60,000 bases of DNA, from positions 29,704,001 to 29,764,000 of the forward strand of contig NC_092568.1 of NCBI RefSeq assembly GCF_037975245.1. Direction: 5' to 3'. The translations under genes and the position numbers were made by a program. Below the pieces are notes generated by a model. It saw nothing but the letters and a program-made list of their open reading frames with translations, did not search any database and had not been told where the DNA came from. Of the stretch, positions 24,301 through 39,300 are shown piece after piece (position 1 is the first letter of the stretch; each line of letters opens with the position of its first letter). This DNA comes from Apostichopus japonicus (lineage: Eukaryota; Echinodermata; Holothuroidea; Aspidochirotida; Stichopodidae).

Positions 24301-27300
24301 AATAAACTTCACACAAATTTAGTTATGCTACCATATCCAAAGACTTTCTAAACAGAACCAGAGAGGTGCTAAAATAATCCACTCACATTAAGTATTTCAA
24401 CTATGTAATGCTGCAAGACATATTTCACAAGAGTATTATAAGACTCCTGAAAAGAATGACCATCACCCCCCCCCTTTCACAACACCTACCCCATCATTTC
24501 CATGCCACGACAACCTATTTTCAACAAACGTCCATTCATTTGTACCTGTTTGACTCTTTGAACTGACTGGATGAAGTTAGTGGTGTTGGCATATTTCTTC
24601 AGTTCAGCTAGCAAGCTTAAGTCAGTGGTCCAATCTTCTCCAATCACCTGTTCCCAAAGAGAAGAAGGAGGTTCCCCTTTCAATCAGTACATACAACAAC
24701 TATAACATATGAGGACATGTCATCTGCCTCTAATTTCAAGAAGTACTTGAATCAACTTTCCATTACAATATATATACAGGGATGAGCCTGGGTTAAAAAA
24801 AAAATCAAAGAACTTTGCAAAAATTGCAGTATAGGCTCCAGTTTGCGTATGTTACAGTGTGTTAGGATAATAGTTTTGTCCCCGAGGTAGAAAAGAAATC
24901 ACAGATATTCCTCAAATTCGCGAAAAAAGCTCATGCATGTATATAATACATTCAATCGTAAGAGCTATTGAACAAATATATCTCCTTTAGAAATAAGTAC
25001 CTTCTGATGTATTAACAATCTTTTGATACATCAAAACTATAGTGCCACATGTGAATTGTCTTTCCTGTCAATGACTATAAACAAGTCCCATTCGTTACCT
25101 CACCTATAATGACACAGCAAGATCTAAGTACAGACCATATTTGGTCTTATTTCATTGTGCGCTCAAGAACTCAAGAACAACACTTGTCAGGGCTGGTGTG
25201 CCCACATTACCTTAGCAATGGCACTCAGAGTCCAAAACTGAATCAAGGTTTCAGAACACATCTGGCTTTAAATTGAATTACGTATAACGAAGAAGTACAT
25301 TAGAAATGGCTGAAGTGACCACATTACCTCTGCAATAACATCAGTCAGGCCAGGGTTACACAACAGCAGCCATCTTCTTGGAGTAATTCCATTGGTTTTA
25401 TTCTGAAACTTCTCTGGCATCATCTCAAAGAAATCTTTGAAGCTAAATATGGAAATGATACTAAATGAAACATGTTCTTTCTTTCTTTTTCTCCTCAAAA
25501 TGAAACTTTCCAGGTTTACAGGCAAATTTCTTTTCCTCTGTGGAGACTGACTGTAAATTTCCTAGGTAACGAACCAATTAGTGACCGGCACAGTAGAACA
25601 GTGAGGTACTTATTGCTATACCAATGTACTGATAAACATATTCAATCAATATAGGAAAGAAGAAAAAATTGTATATTTTAAACGCACTTAACATCAACAT
25701 GAAAGATGCAATCAAACTGTAACCCAGCAATACAAGATTGGGAGGAAAAATTCCAACATTTTCAAAATAAAATAATTCTGATGATCATTTTTTAGATATC
25801 TTCTGTTTTGTTTTATCTTCAGCTCTGGTTAATTATTTTACAACTGATCAAGCAGATAAAATGGAAGAGTCAGACAGTCATGGCCAAATATATCCGTAAA
25901 GTCAGCTCACTTTATGCATATATTCAATGTTTTATATCCAGAGATGAAACATTAACCTGTTTGTGTTACTCGCATATCCATCTCTGCTTTGTAAATTGGA
26001 ACAAGAACCTGACATGACACTAATACTATTACCAGCAGGTCCTATGAGCAGTAATTTAATATGTCTATATAGGGTAGGCACAATGCATGACAACATGTTA
26101 GTACCTGAATGTTATGTACATCCTATTGGTGTTTTACTAGTGTACATGTATCAGTTTTAGATGCGTCCCAGGTGATTCTCTAACTGAATCACCTCACAGT
26201 GATGTAAGTAATGTCATTACTTGTTGTATTTCATACCCATAATCTGGTTATTTGAAGACTTTGTTTGCCATGTAAGTGTGGGTGTATAAATCTAAAGTAT
26301 GACCAGGATATTTATGCAAACTAACATTGGTGAAGGTGAGTTTCTTGTTACCTTTACCTATGATCATTAACCTTGCATATGAATAGCTGCAACCATGGAG
26401 GATATTATTGCAGTAGTATTACATACAGTAGAATTGATCAAAATTTTACAACAAACTTGTTCCTTACACTAAAGATACATAGGTGAGTTTCTTCTTACCT
26501 TTACTTTGATAATTAACCTTGCACATGAACAGATACAACCATGGAGGATCTCAATGCAGTAGTATTATATACACTAGGATTGATATTTACATCCTTGTCC
26601 TTTACATTGAAGGTACAAAGGTGAGTTTCTTCTTACTTTCGCCAACAATTACAACCTGCAAATTCTCATTGAAACTTAAGTTTCAATGAGATTCATCATG
26701 ATATAAAATCATGATGATTTTCATTGAAACTGTATTCTGAACAACATACACAAGGCTTGATCAAAATATTGCAACAAACTACCAACCAAATCCCAACAAG
26801 CTGTTTTAAATGAAAAACTTACACCCTGCTCTTCAGAAGGTTTGAGTGGATTTCTGCTACTCCGTTCACCACGTGGGCACCAACAATGGACAAGAAGGCC
26901 ATATTGATCTTCTTCCCATGCTCCTCCTCCACGATGGACATGCGACGCATGCGATCAGGATCTTCCGGATATTTTTTGGCGACTTCCTGATGATTGATAA
27001 AAATAAAAAAAACAGAATTTAAAATCAGAAATTTGCGGACAACTTTCCTGTTTCATGTGTACCAGTTGCCACAAGGAAACATTGGTTGAAGCAAAGGGCC
27101 AGAAAGAATCCATACCTAACTCTACCTAGCGTAAAATAGCCCATTAATATACTCAAACCTAAGACTTAAATGGCCTCTATACCCAATAAGTGCAAGATTG
27201 TGGGCTGAGTTTCTTTTGCAGGGTGGAGTTGGTCCGTAAAACACATATTGAGAGCCTCTGTTATAGACTGATCATGCACGAATCACGCAACGATACTAGT

Positions 27301-30300
27301 GTGACCTGTAAAGGGTACACACAAACTCAGACTGCAGCAAGAATTTGATTCTTAAATGAAAGGAGTTACAGAGTTAACATGATCAACTTTTAGATAATAA
27401 AATTTGATTACTCATATACAGTATTCTGTGAAATCTGGAGAATGACAGACAGATACAGTTTCCAGTCCTTGGCATCTATTGATAACAAACGATTTTCCAC
27501 CTCTGCACATAATGACAGTGACTTTCTACTCATTAAGGTCCATCCACATACCAAATTTGAAGTTCGCCCATCATATAGACTTTTACTTATCGTGTTAACA
27601 AGTCAAGATGTCTCACACAAACACATATGTGCATGCATGACCAAAACTGCACAGATTTTCTTTTGCCTTCGCCAAGGAAACAATAATCCGATTTATTTTG
27701 GAGTTCTATACGATAATATAACTAATCACAAAAAACCTTTACTGTACCCACGTAAACAATAAAATTGAATCTTAGATGGAAAAGATGATCCATTTAGGGG
27801 AGTGATTGATATGAAAAACCTTGAAATATTAAAAAGGTTACAAAAGCAAAAACAAAAAATTTCCCTTCAATTTCCAAGCTGGAAATGTCAAGGATTTGAT
27901 ATAATACTCACAATAAGGTGACGACTGTTGATCTCGTAAATGATCTCAAGGTGACGAGGAAGTAATCTGTGGAGAAGATCGACTGGCCAGCGCTCCAAGG
28001 CTTCCGGTAGAAGAGTGTGATTGGTGTATGCACACGTACGAACGACAAGATCCCAAGCCTAGGACATAAGAATTATTTTTGATACAAAATGAGCTTTTGC
28101 ACTACATCACTTTTTCCCAGAAATTTTCAAGTGAAAAATAAGTCAGTACAGCTTTTCCTTTATCAAAAAGCATTAAGATCTGTTGACCTTCCTTAATTCA
28201 CTTTTATTTGTCGGAATAGCACACACACCATCATGTCAGGCTACAACCCTATACTGTTTCTTACAGAAATCATTTGTGTTTACTTAAATGCATCACACAA
28301 GTCAAAAGTTGGAGCATACTTCCGGCTTGGGAGAATTTATTGGAGTAATTAAATGTTAACAAAATTCAAACATAATAAGGGACGAAAGCCTTTGTCCTTT
28401 TCCAACCTTCTTTATGGTAAAAAGAATGTTAAAATATTTACACTGAAGTGGTCTATATACATTCCTTGAAAATGGGTAAAAATTGCATCACATACCTACC
28501 AAACTTAACACAATCTGGTCTTGTGTTCACATAAACTTTAATTTTGTGACAACTTACTTTACCCCACTCCAAGTTCTCGACATCCACAAATACCCTCAAT
28601 AGTTCAGGAATAGCTAAAGCAGGGTGTGTGTCATTGAGTTGGAGAGCCACCTGGCAAGAAAGGAAATTTCAGTATTATAGCAATAAAGTCAAAATGTTGT
28701 AAACAAGAACATCAATTGCTATAGCATATTTACTTCCCATTTGATTCAATTAGCCTAGTTTGTTTATTCCAGTATTAACATGAAAAAAAAAAATAAAGAT
28801 TTTACTTCACTCTTAAATTTCTTCACTCTTTGTCACCAAGAATACTTTTAAAACCAAATTTGTCACAAAAGGATGACTAACATGTAAACAGATATTCCAA
28901 AACTGTCAACAGAATGCTTAAAAGTGCATTTGTGAGGTTTTACATAATTTTTTACTATGCTGGCATCTCTATCATTTTGGCATCACTATTTAGCTCCTTT
29001 ATAAGGATCAAGCTAAAAACTCTCTGTGAATTTCCCAATAACACCTGAACTAAACATAAAGCATTCTGTCAAAGCTGTCAAGAGTGGTTTATCTTCAGCT
29101 AGTTTTGTATGAGCAACAAGGGCATTAAGGTGCATCCGAGCAGAAATTAAACTCCCACCAGAAATTCTCACATATCCATAAAAGAGTTTAGTCAGGAAAA
29201 TGGTTTTTCCTCTTTGGCAAACTTTTATCACCAAATGACACCAATTATGCTTTTCATGATAAACCTTTCTCTTTAACCTATTAACATGACTCACTAGATC
29301 ATATCGTTCACATTATGACAAACAAACATTAATGTCATGTTAACTTTATAGCGAAGAGATTAGGCAATTATTAAAGCCACACACATACTGCCATGGTGCT
29401 AACAGCAAACTTTGCGTCACTTTATTATAACTTAAAGACATAGTCTGAGACTTTGAATGAGGGTGAACATGCATGGCAGTAGTGACAGAAATGACAGACA
29501 AAATTAATGGAATCCACTGTGGCTGGATCATATAACTGGTAATAACTTACACTTCATAGCTGTTCAGACTAAGAGATAATTATCTTCTAAGAAATTAACT
29601 TCCAATGACATTCTCAGGAATTATTTTTAAGGTTGTTATACAGGCTGTGATTTAAAGCACATCTAGCATTGTGGCTGCAATCATCTGATAAACTTGAAAA
29701 GCTCTCTAAATGGTTGAGAATGCCAAAACATCATCTATATAGCTTTTCCATTAGCATGACTCAAATGTTCCTATTCTCTTCTGATAAAAAGAGAAAACCA
29801 TTTCGAGAGTCAAAGGACAGTATTGACATGTTCAATCAAACCAGTTACTTTCACTAATCACCCTCCTGTCAGTCTCACACAGTAGACTCCATCAGACGAG
29901 GGAAGACATACTTCTAACCCAACAGCCAGCTCAAAAATTCATCTTCTTTCTTGGCCTATACTGCTCAAATGTGACATAAAACTGATGCTTTGTTATAGAG
30001 ACATAACTCACTTTGTCAGGGAAAGCCGAAAAGTCGGTCCTGACGGGATCCCTGCAGCCAAACTTGGATGACTTGAACCGTCTAACCACATCTTGCAAGG
30101 TGGCAGCAACCATGAAATATTCCTGCTTCAGACGCAACTCTTTGCCCTCTACCACCTACAAAAGAGAAGAGACCAATTCGTGCAAGTGGAAATTGTACAC
30201 AGAGCAATTGTGAGAGATGCACACATAGCTAGGGAATATTTACAATGAGAAGGGCATTCTGCAGTTAATTGGCACATTACATCGTTTAACACAAGTCATC

Positions 30301-33300
30301 TTCTCCTAACAGTGTATCATCAATTGCCATATTGGGTCACACTCTCAGTTTGGAATGGCTAGACCTACCCCCCCCCCCCACCCTTCCGTCACTGCTCCTA
30401 AATTTAGCCACATTTCATCAAGTACTTATTTTCAAAACAAGGTTGTTGTTTTTTTTGTTTTTTTTTGTAATTGTACTGCAACCCAAAGGAATTATGCCAT
30501 TTTCTGATTTGATATTGGATTAAGTATAGAAACTAGCTTTCCATCAGTGTGACCAATGATTAACATTAAACAGTTTTCCCTTAAAACAAAGAGACAATGC
30601 AGACAAGAATACATAAGGATGATAATTTATATATACGAAGGCAGTTAAAATGTTACTCACATTATCATTGGGATATAGCACCCTAGATATATTCTCAGCA
30701 TGGTTTCTGTCCAATACAGCTTCAACATAATCCCCATCATTAACTGGATAGGGAATAGAAATACATACAGAGAAAGTTTACCCACACAAAAGAACCATGT
30801 CAATGTATGCATAGTCCAAAACTTACTGGTTTGGATATTTACCAGTGACGCTAAGGGGAAGCTCATCAGGAAAGACATACATTAAAATAAGTCAAAACTT
30901 TGCGTAATTGTCTGTACATGTTCAGTATCGTGCCTAGATAGACATTTAAATCATATTCCTGACATGCATATTACTCTAGAGAAAACACTCCATTTTGTTC
31001 TCTATAGATATCTCTTGTTTTTGAATCACTCTTTGAATTCCCAAGAAATATATATGCTAGACAGGGAAAATGGGATAATTCATGTAAATGAAGTGGTTAT
31101 ATCATATATCATGCACACTTCCTCCAACTTAAATAAAACATAGATCTCCATAGATACCAGACAGGAACAGCTTGGTTACGTTTAATACTGGATGAATAAA
31201 AGAAGGCTCCTTTCCTGTCTATGAGAGGTTGCTATGGAAACTTGTCAGAGCATCCATCTTCTGCATGATTTATTAAAAATGCTGTCTCACCCTGTTTGTG
31301 GGACAATACCTAAATTCTTTACACAGACAGCTATTCATCGTGTGTAAGGCCCTTTGCTTGTTTGTTGAAACATCCATCATGTACATGTCCAAATTATGTA
31401 AAATTCTTGATCAAAATGAGTCTGCAATTTCATAACTAAATGTTATGGCAGTTATTTTTCAACATTGACAAGACTGAAAATAACTTATTGGCCGGCAAAA
31501 TGTTCATGCAAATTGTCAAACTGCTACGGCAATGAAATTTGCATAGCAGTAGTTACACACAGAATTAACACATAAAATCATATTCAAACATTGGTATGCA
31601 AAATTCAAACTGTCATATTTTATTCCCTGCACCGTACAATGTCTTTTAAAGGTTACAGTAGTGACAAAGACATCTGGCAATGTGGCTGCCCGATTCCCCA
31701 GAGAAATACACAGTCAACAGTTCACAAGAGAGAGAGAAAAGATAGAGATATCTAAACATGAATGCCTAATGTTCTGTGCCTGTGTCTTTCATCTACAGCT
31801 TGAACAAGATTAGTAAAAATTCTGTAAATTGAAGTGTTTATACAGTTTCTTAGCAAAGCAACGGAATATGAAACCTTCCATCCATGGGCAAATTTTGTTT
31901 AATGACAAAAAGGTCTTTGTAAACACCAAAAGAAAATGGCAGACTATGGGGGAGGATAAGCGTGGAGTGTTAGCCCAGTGGTTAACGCCTGTGCCTTCCA
32001 ATCATAAGGTCCCCAGATTAAGTCACTCCAAGATTAATGTATGTCGTCCAGTTACAGAGTTGTTGACAATTGACAATTCATAATCATGGACGTTAATATG
32101 AATGTAAGGGACTGACTTCGGTCAGCTTGCAGCTTTGAGTTCCTGCTTGCAGGAGGATATAAATACATACATACATACATACATAAGCCATTTGTTGATT
32201 TCAACTGTACATAAGACATGTGTTCAGCCACTGTAACATTACAGATGCCACAATGTACCCAGACAGACGATGTGCATATATGGTTACATAATACATATGA
32301 TGATACAGTACATATATGTGAAGCAGACAATGTGCCACCTTTAAAATTATTGGTGAAATGAGAGGAGAACAAAAAAACTTATTATCAACTCACAGAAAGT
32401 TAAATTAAAGCTGTTAGGTGACTTGGCAGACCAGAGTCGCATGGAGTTGACCGTGTTGTTCTTGTAACCAGGGGTTGGGCTATCATAGGGCATTGCAAAT
32501 ACAACCTGGGTGTGAAATAAAGAACATTGAATCAAACATCCACCATTTTAGTCTAGTACTGCAATTGTCATTCAAAACACATGCTAAACTGCATATAATC
32601 AGTTCACTTGAAGTATTGTATGTCTTCAACAACATCACATTCAGCATCTCATAATACTTCAAATTCATGATACTCCGACTGGTCAAGTTTATCACGCCTT
32701 GCTGCGGATACTGGTCAAGTTTTTCACGCCTTGCTGCGGATACAGGTCAAGTTTATCACACCTTGCTGCGGATCACAGAAACTGTCTCAGCCTCTAAAGG
32801 TGGAACATTTAACTGACAGGTAAACTGAACTCTTAATTTTACAAGAAAACAAGAATGCCACACTGCATCAGAATCAATAATAATAATAAACCTTACTGCT
32901 GTTAATCACTAGATAAATTTACCCAATATTACTGACAGCAAATAGTTCTAGAACAAGTTTCCAGTTGGAATCTTGAGTCAAAAAGCAAATATTATTAGCT
33001 ATGATTACAAAATTGTCTCTATTTACCTTGAATAATTAAATTGCCACAGAAATCAATCGGTCATTTTTCAATAAACTTTCAACTGACTCTCTGGTCATAT
33101 GGTTATCAAAACTAGTACTGTACAACAAGAAGAAACTTTGTATTTCCCTAGTAAGCCTGCAAACTGACAAACTCCTCTACATCTGTTTCAGCTCCATAGA
33201 CATACACCCACCCGTTCCATAAATATAAACCGTTCCATAAATATGAACCGACTAGTGTTCCAAACTAATAAACGTGACAATGAAAAATAGCTAATCAAAG

Positions 33301-36300
33301 CCTAGCTGTATGAGACCTATTGCAGAATCTCTGAGATATTAAAGAGCCTCACAAGACACGACAAATGATTTATTAACCCCAGTGAGAAGCTAGAAAGAGG
33401 AAGGGCCATCTTAAGATTAACAATGATGAGAAAAAGACATGTAGAAAGGAGCCTCCTCCACAGTCCTCACTTCTGTCTTTCCCTTTATAGAAAGCTAATG
33501 CATCATGGGATAGAAAGCTGATGCATCATGGGATAGAAAACTAATGCATCATGGGAAGAAGAGATAGCACACTATATATAGACAGCAGTTCATGAGTACC
33601 CAAGCAAACAACTACAAACATTACTAATCAGCAAAATGTGCCGAGTATAACAGACAAGAAATCTACGACTTGAGGATATTCCATTGGGCGAGAATGGCAC
33701 CAAATTAATTACATCATGTTAGTTGAAAAGTGCCATCAGATTTATGTTCCTTGTTCTACTTGTATGGTTCTTTGGAAGGTAACTTTGTTTTGCTATACAA
33801 ACCCCTTATTTACTCAATCAAAATGCAAGCAACTGGTAGTCTGAGATTATCATCATGGCAAAGTTTCCTCAAAATCTTTGGGTTTTTTTTTACCTTGATA
33901 TGTGATACATTCAAAAGTTTGGTTATCTGTGAATTGATTCTTGATTTTTAAGGCTTCAACGAAAAGGGAACTTTTTTTCTCTAACCAATGTTATCTTCCA
34001 ATTCTGATAAAAGGATTTTCCATATTAAGTGTTAAAGACAATAATCGGCAAAATCGTCCTGACCTTGTCAGACACTATGCTGTGGACAGACGCATTCATT
34101 CATGATTTACTGAGAATTAATAAAACAAAACTTCCAAAGATTATCAATGCTATCAGAGTGTGGTTGTCACCGATTGGTGCAGAAATTACATGTTTTGACA
34201 TTCAACCCTGGCTACCAGATGTCCCCTTGTCTGGGTTATAGGTCCTGTGTGTCTGACCTTTCTTGCACCTCAGGTTGGTGGAGATACAGTAAAGATATCA
34301 TTTCTCTGAACAGTTTTAGAGATATTTTGGATATATAAGAATAATTAACAGACCTTTATGTAACCAGTTTCACATCATGAAATTGATAGAAATTTAACTC
34401 TGTGACTATAATGCCAGCGCCAGTATGGACGTTTACGTGCCAAATAACATTAGAGACAAAATTTGGTCATTTTGTTTGAATATTTTATAGAAGTCACATT
34501 TAACATGAACAGATGGAATACTAAAGCAATGCATGTACCTGGGTGTTCACCCACGCCACCTTGCCATCCTTGTGCTTTGTGTTACCGTAAAAGTTAATCG
34601 GGATCATGTACTCCGGTCTGGCTTTCTCCCAAGGGTTGCCGTAGCGCAGCCAATCATCAGGCTCTTCGTGCTGTGTGAATAGGAAAGGCTTTAAGTATAA
34701 GATAATAGGCCATACATTTACATTTCCGAGGCTTGAATAATATTAAGCCATACATTTACATTTCCCAGCACTGCTAAACTGTAATACTTAAAATGACACG
34801 TTAACGCTGAGGAGGTTAATTAAAAAAAAACACAAAACAAAGGGAAGACGAGGAGAATGACACCAGCCATGGCATTGAATTGGCAACAAATATGAAAGCC
34901 AAATAAAAAAATAACATGATTAGTATTCATTATGTCACTATTTGCTATTAAATTTTACAACAATAACAATCATCAATGCTATTAGGTATTAATATAGATC
35001 TTAGGGTGTATATAAAATGAAGTTCATTATGTTTTTTATGTGCAGCATAAGTTACATTGTATTGCACTAAAATTGTAAAACTAAATCTTCCAATAACTAA
35101 GGAAGTAGTCTAATGGTTTCAACAACATAAATCTCTTAGTTTGATTTATAACGGATATGGGTATTCAACTTATGTGCTTATCTCTTAGTTTGATTTATAA
35201 TGGATACGGGTATTCAACTTATGTGCTTATCTCTTAGTTTGATATATAATGGATATGGGTATTCAACTTATGTGATTATCCCTTACTGTAGTTTGATATA
35301 TATGGGTATTCAACTACATGTTATTATCACAGTTAGGCTAATGTACATGTTATTGTCACAGTAAGGATAACGTAAATGTTATTGTCACAGTTAGGTTAAC
35401 GTACATGTTATTGTCACAGTAAGGCTATTGTATATGTATGTTATTGTCATAGTCAGGCTAATGTACATGTTATTATCACAGTTAGGCTTAGAATGTACAT
35501 GTCATTATCACAGTTAGGCTTAACTGCAAGGCTAAGTCCACAGAAGATCCATTTCGATCCATAAATGAAAGTGTGTATTTCTTTCCCGTAGTCTGTCTTG
35601 TGAGTGGTAGATATGGGAGGGAGGAGAAAAATGGGTGGTGTCCCTGAAGGAGGACTAGGGGGCGCAATTCGAAAATGTTTCCGGTCATGTACATAGTTTC
35701 AGGTAGAAAGAAATGTGGAAACGTAGAATTGAGACAGGTATGAGAAGAGCGAAGAAAAGCTTCAAAAATGAGCTTCACAAACAAAAGGAGCTTCACAAAC
35801 AAGAACATTTGTTATGGGGTATTTGCTAACTGTGGGGATGTAGATGATTGGGTGGTTTATTATATGGGTTTGTATGAGTGATGTAATGTTTCGTTCCAGC
35901 ATATAACATGTCAGCTATATAAGGTTATAGATACATTAAACAATTGTGATGTACCTGATGTCCATCTTTAATCTTCTGACTGAAGATGCCGTAGTCGTAT
36001 CGCAGACCATATCCATACGCTGCAAGACCCAAGGTGGCCATCGAATCAAGGAAGCAGGCTATAAAGACACATGAGAGGAATAAAATTAAAACCTAGAAAG
36101 CCCACAGGCTTATCATTCATTGTATCCTTTGATTTGACGTTTGATATAACATATACCCACATGGTTTCCAGGTGATGACCGTTGATGATTTCAACTGTTA
36201 ACCTGTGAATTTCAAGTACAAACTTTGTGCAAACTTTTCATAATTTGGTGTTATTACATTTATAAGGAATAAGGTTGTCACACTCTGACCTCTGTTGACC

Positions 36301-39300
36301 TCAACTAACATTTACAGTTCATAGAGAAAACCCTCGTACAAACATTAACGGAGGTTGACATTTATCCAAAGGTGTAAATATTAGGTCAAACACATGCTAG
36401 GATGACAAAACAGAATTTTGGTATTTCTCATTCAAGACAGTGGAAGGGACACTTCTCCCTCCCTAGCTGACACATATCATCGCCTTCCACTCCCTCTTTC
36501 ACCTCTCCCCCCTCCACCCCCCTTATGCCATCGTCTAACAGTCCAAACCAAAGCATCCAACTAACACATATCTCTACCCTGTAGTTCAATTAATATACAC
36601 CCTACCACCTTCTCCTTCCAACAGTCACTCCTGTTCAATTTCCTAGCTAAGATTTACTCTGTCCTCTCTATTAAAATTAACAATTTTTTTGCTCCTTTGT
36701 TCAACCCTTGGGGCATAATATTTCCATACGTTAGTATCATACAAAACATAATTCTACCACAGATGATGATGAAACCTGAAATAAAAGTATCAAATTTGCT
36801 GCAATAAGTACGCCCATGATACACGTCAGTTTCTTGACCCTGAATTTCACTGCTAGGGGGTGATCAGTACCCTAATGACATCCAATCAAGTGTGGCATAT
36901 GTTATATGCCGCAATTCTATAATTACCTGCGTCCAAAAAACCCCAAAAACCCTCAAACTGAGGACACTTACAAAATTGTGTCAAATATCTTGGTCGAGAA
37001 ACACACGTCAGAAGCAATGAAACGATAACAGGAAACTTATAACGGCAATTTTGCTCAATAATATCGATCCTTCCTACTGTACAGCATCAGTATTCATCCC
37101 TCTGTCTGCCTTATGGGTGGGTAAGAGATGGGAAAGGAACTCAATGGCTAAGATATTTCTATGCATACAACTTGTTCATACTTGCGGTAAAAAAGCTAAA
37201 ATACAATGCGAATTGAAAAACTGGGATAAATTACATGTAAGTAAGATATCACATTGACAGAAAACTGTTAACTGCTTTGACTAACAATATTCCTTCCTTC
37301 CTCCCCTCCCTCCACCCCACCCCTTCCCCTCCCACTTTCCCTTGTTTCCTCCTGCTGAAAATTTCATTGTGCTGCATGGCAAACTAAAATGAGAAATATC
37401 CAGATGAAGATTTTAAAACCTGCAGACTAACAAGCAAACATGATTGAGCCACAGTGTGCAAGTAGAAGGTTGACTAACATATACATAGTTTTTATAATAC
37501 TTATATAACATATAAAATGTTACATAAGTTTGCCAAAATTAAACAACAGTTTAAGAAAATCCAGACAGTTAATATTTATTACTTCATAGTTTTTATAGTT
37601 CCAGTAACACAGCAATAAAAAAAACAATAACATCCAATTCATTTCCTTTGCCATGTGATGCCATTGACAAATGAGACTTAAAACCTTGGTCTGAGCATGA
37701 ATTCATTTGTCCCCCCCCCCCCATCACATCCTTCCCCCTTAATTGTTTGAATGTGTCCTGATTTGTTACTAGAACCGACACGAAATACTTGTAAATAACA
37801 GTATCCACCATTATAAACACATAATTTGTTTTACTTTGTCAAGCTCTTTTATTCACAGGTCTGTTTCTCTTGATCTAGAAACCAACTTTGAATCCCATGA
37901 CAACTATCTATATTTAGAGTGAATAATTCATGTGTATGGAGTGATCAGTATTTTCTTCCCTGTAGTGCAACGTAGTGATTTATCACAGATTAAACCATCA
38001 TGTATGGTCTGTTAGTGCAGTACCTTGCAATGCATTGATTTCATGCCCAAGGTAATATAAAACACACACTCCCAAATGTACACAGCCCAAGCACTGCAGT
38101 CTTTAGTTTATATGCGTATGTTAACAGTTCTACTGTAATGCAAAGAAAACATTCCAACGTTAACTAAGTGCAATTGGTACAAGTGACTTTCCCATGTCAC
38201 CATGGCACTGCTTTATTGGATACAGCAAAGTGAATGTTTGATATTATGGTAATAATAATAAATAGGCACCGCGGACTCAGGCAGATATTGCTTTCAAAAT
38301 AAAATATTGCTTTCATTTGAACAACAAATTGCTGTTAAAAAGCGTTCCAGAGAGTTTTAATAGACATGTGGTTATATAGTAAACAAATCATAATGCCTAA
38401 TAGCTAGCAAAGACTATAAACAATAATAATTCATCTTAATAGGCCTGCCATCACACAGTCAGACAGATCTTGCTTTTAAAAGATTTTGCAGTTTCCTTTG
38501 CATCCACTAATTGCTGTTAAAAAGCGATCCAGAGAGTTACAGTATAATAGACATATTGTTATAGTAAAACAAACAAATTGTAATGTTTAATAGCTAACAA
38601 AGACTATAAACGGTAGGTGTAATTTCACAGAAACCAAGAACCAGCAGGTAGGAATTGTTTGAGTGGCTTAAACTGGGTGAGAGAAAGAGGGAGGGAGGGA
38701 GGGGGAGGGGAGGGGAAAGTGGAAGACAAAAAGGAACATAAGCTCTTGAAGAAATCTCCTAACCGTGAGTGAATAGTTCAATATAGTGATTAAAACACAA
38801 ATCGTAAATCTCAAAACAGAAAGAAAAAAAAAAATCTGTTGTTAAACATGAAAAAACCTTTTCAACTGGAGTACAAAGTATGCATTCCAATGACTGGGAA
38901 AGAGAGCTCTATCCCTTTTCTGCATTTCATGAGCCACTTTCACTTATTCTTAAATATTGCTTGAAAAACTTTCAGGAGTTGAGAGCAGCTCCTGTGTTAA
39001 TACCTCTGAATGTCATGCCTTACAGCCAGGATAATTTATATAGCAATATCTGCACGTAGTATATTCTACATGCACATTTAGAAAGATCTGACGTCCTTGG
39101 GACGATTGCTACGTTATATTGGCATGAACCTACCCGTTGATGAAGTAAAGCTAAAATAAAATTAATTATACAAGCAGCTAATTATGTTGTCTTGATGCTC
39201 TGCAGAACATACCCCCATAATTTTTTGGATTACAACATGCTTACACTATGCCAACAACTGTATAGGCTTATAATTTATTGTGGCTTATTCTCTCTGTATT

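Noticed and set aside
31961-32030. Functional tRNA gene
   Set aside because: The box B and anticodon arm are degenerate, and the unit continues into a SINE body with a (TACA)n tail.
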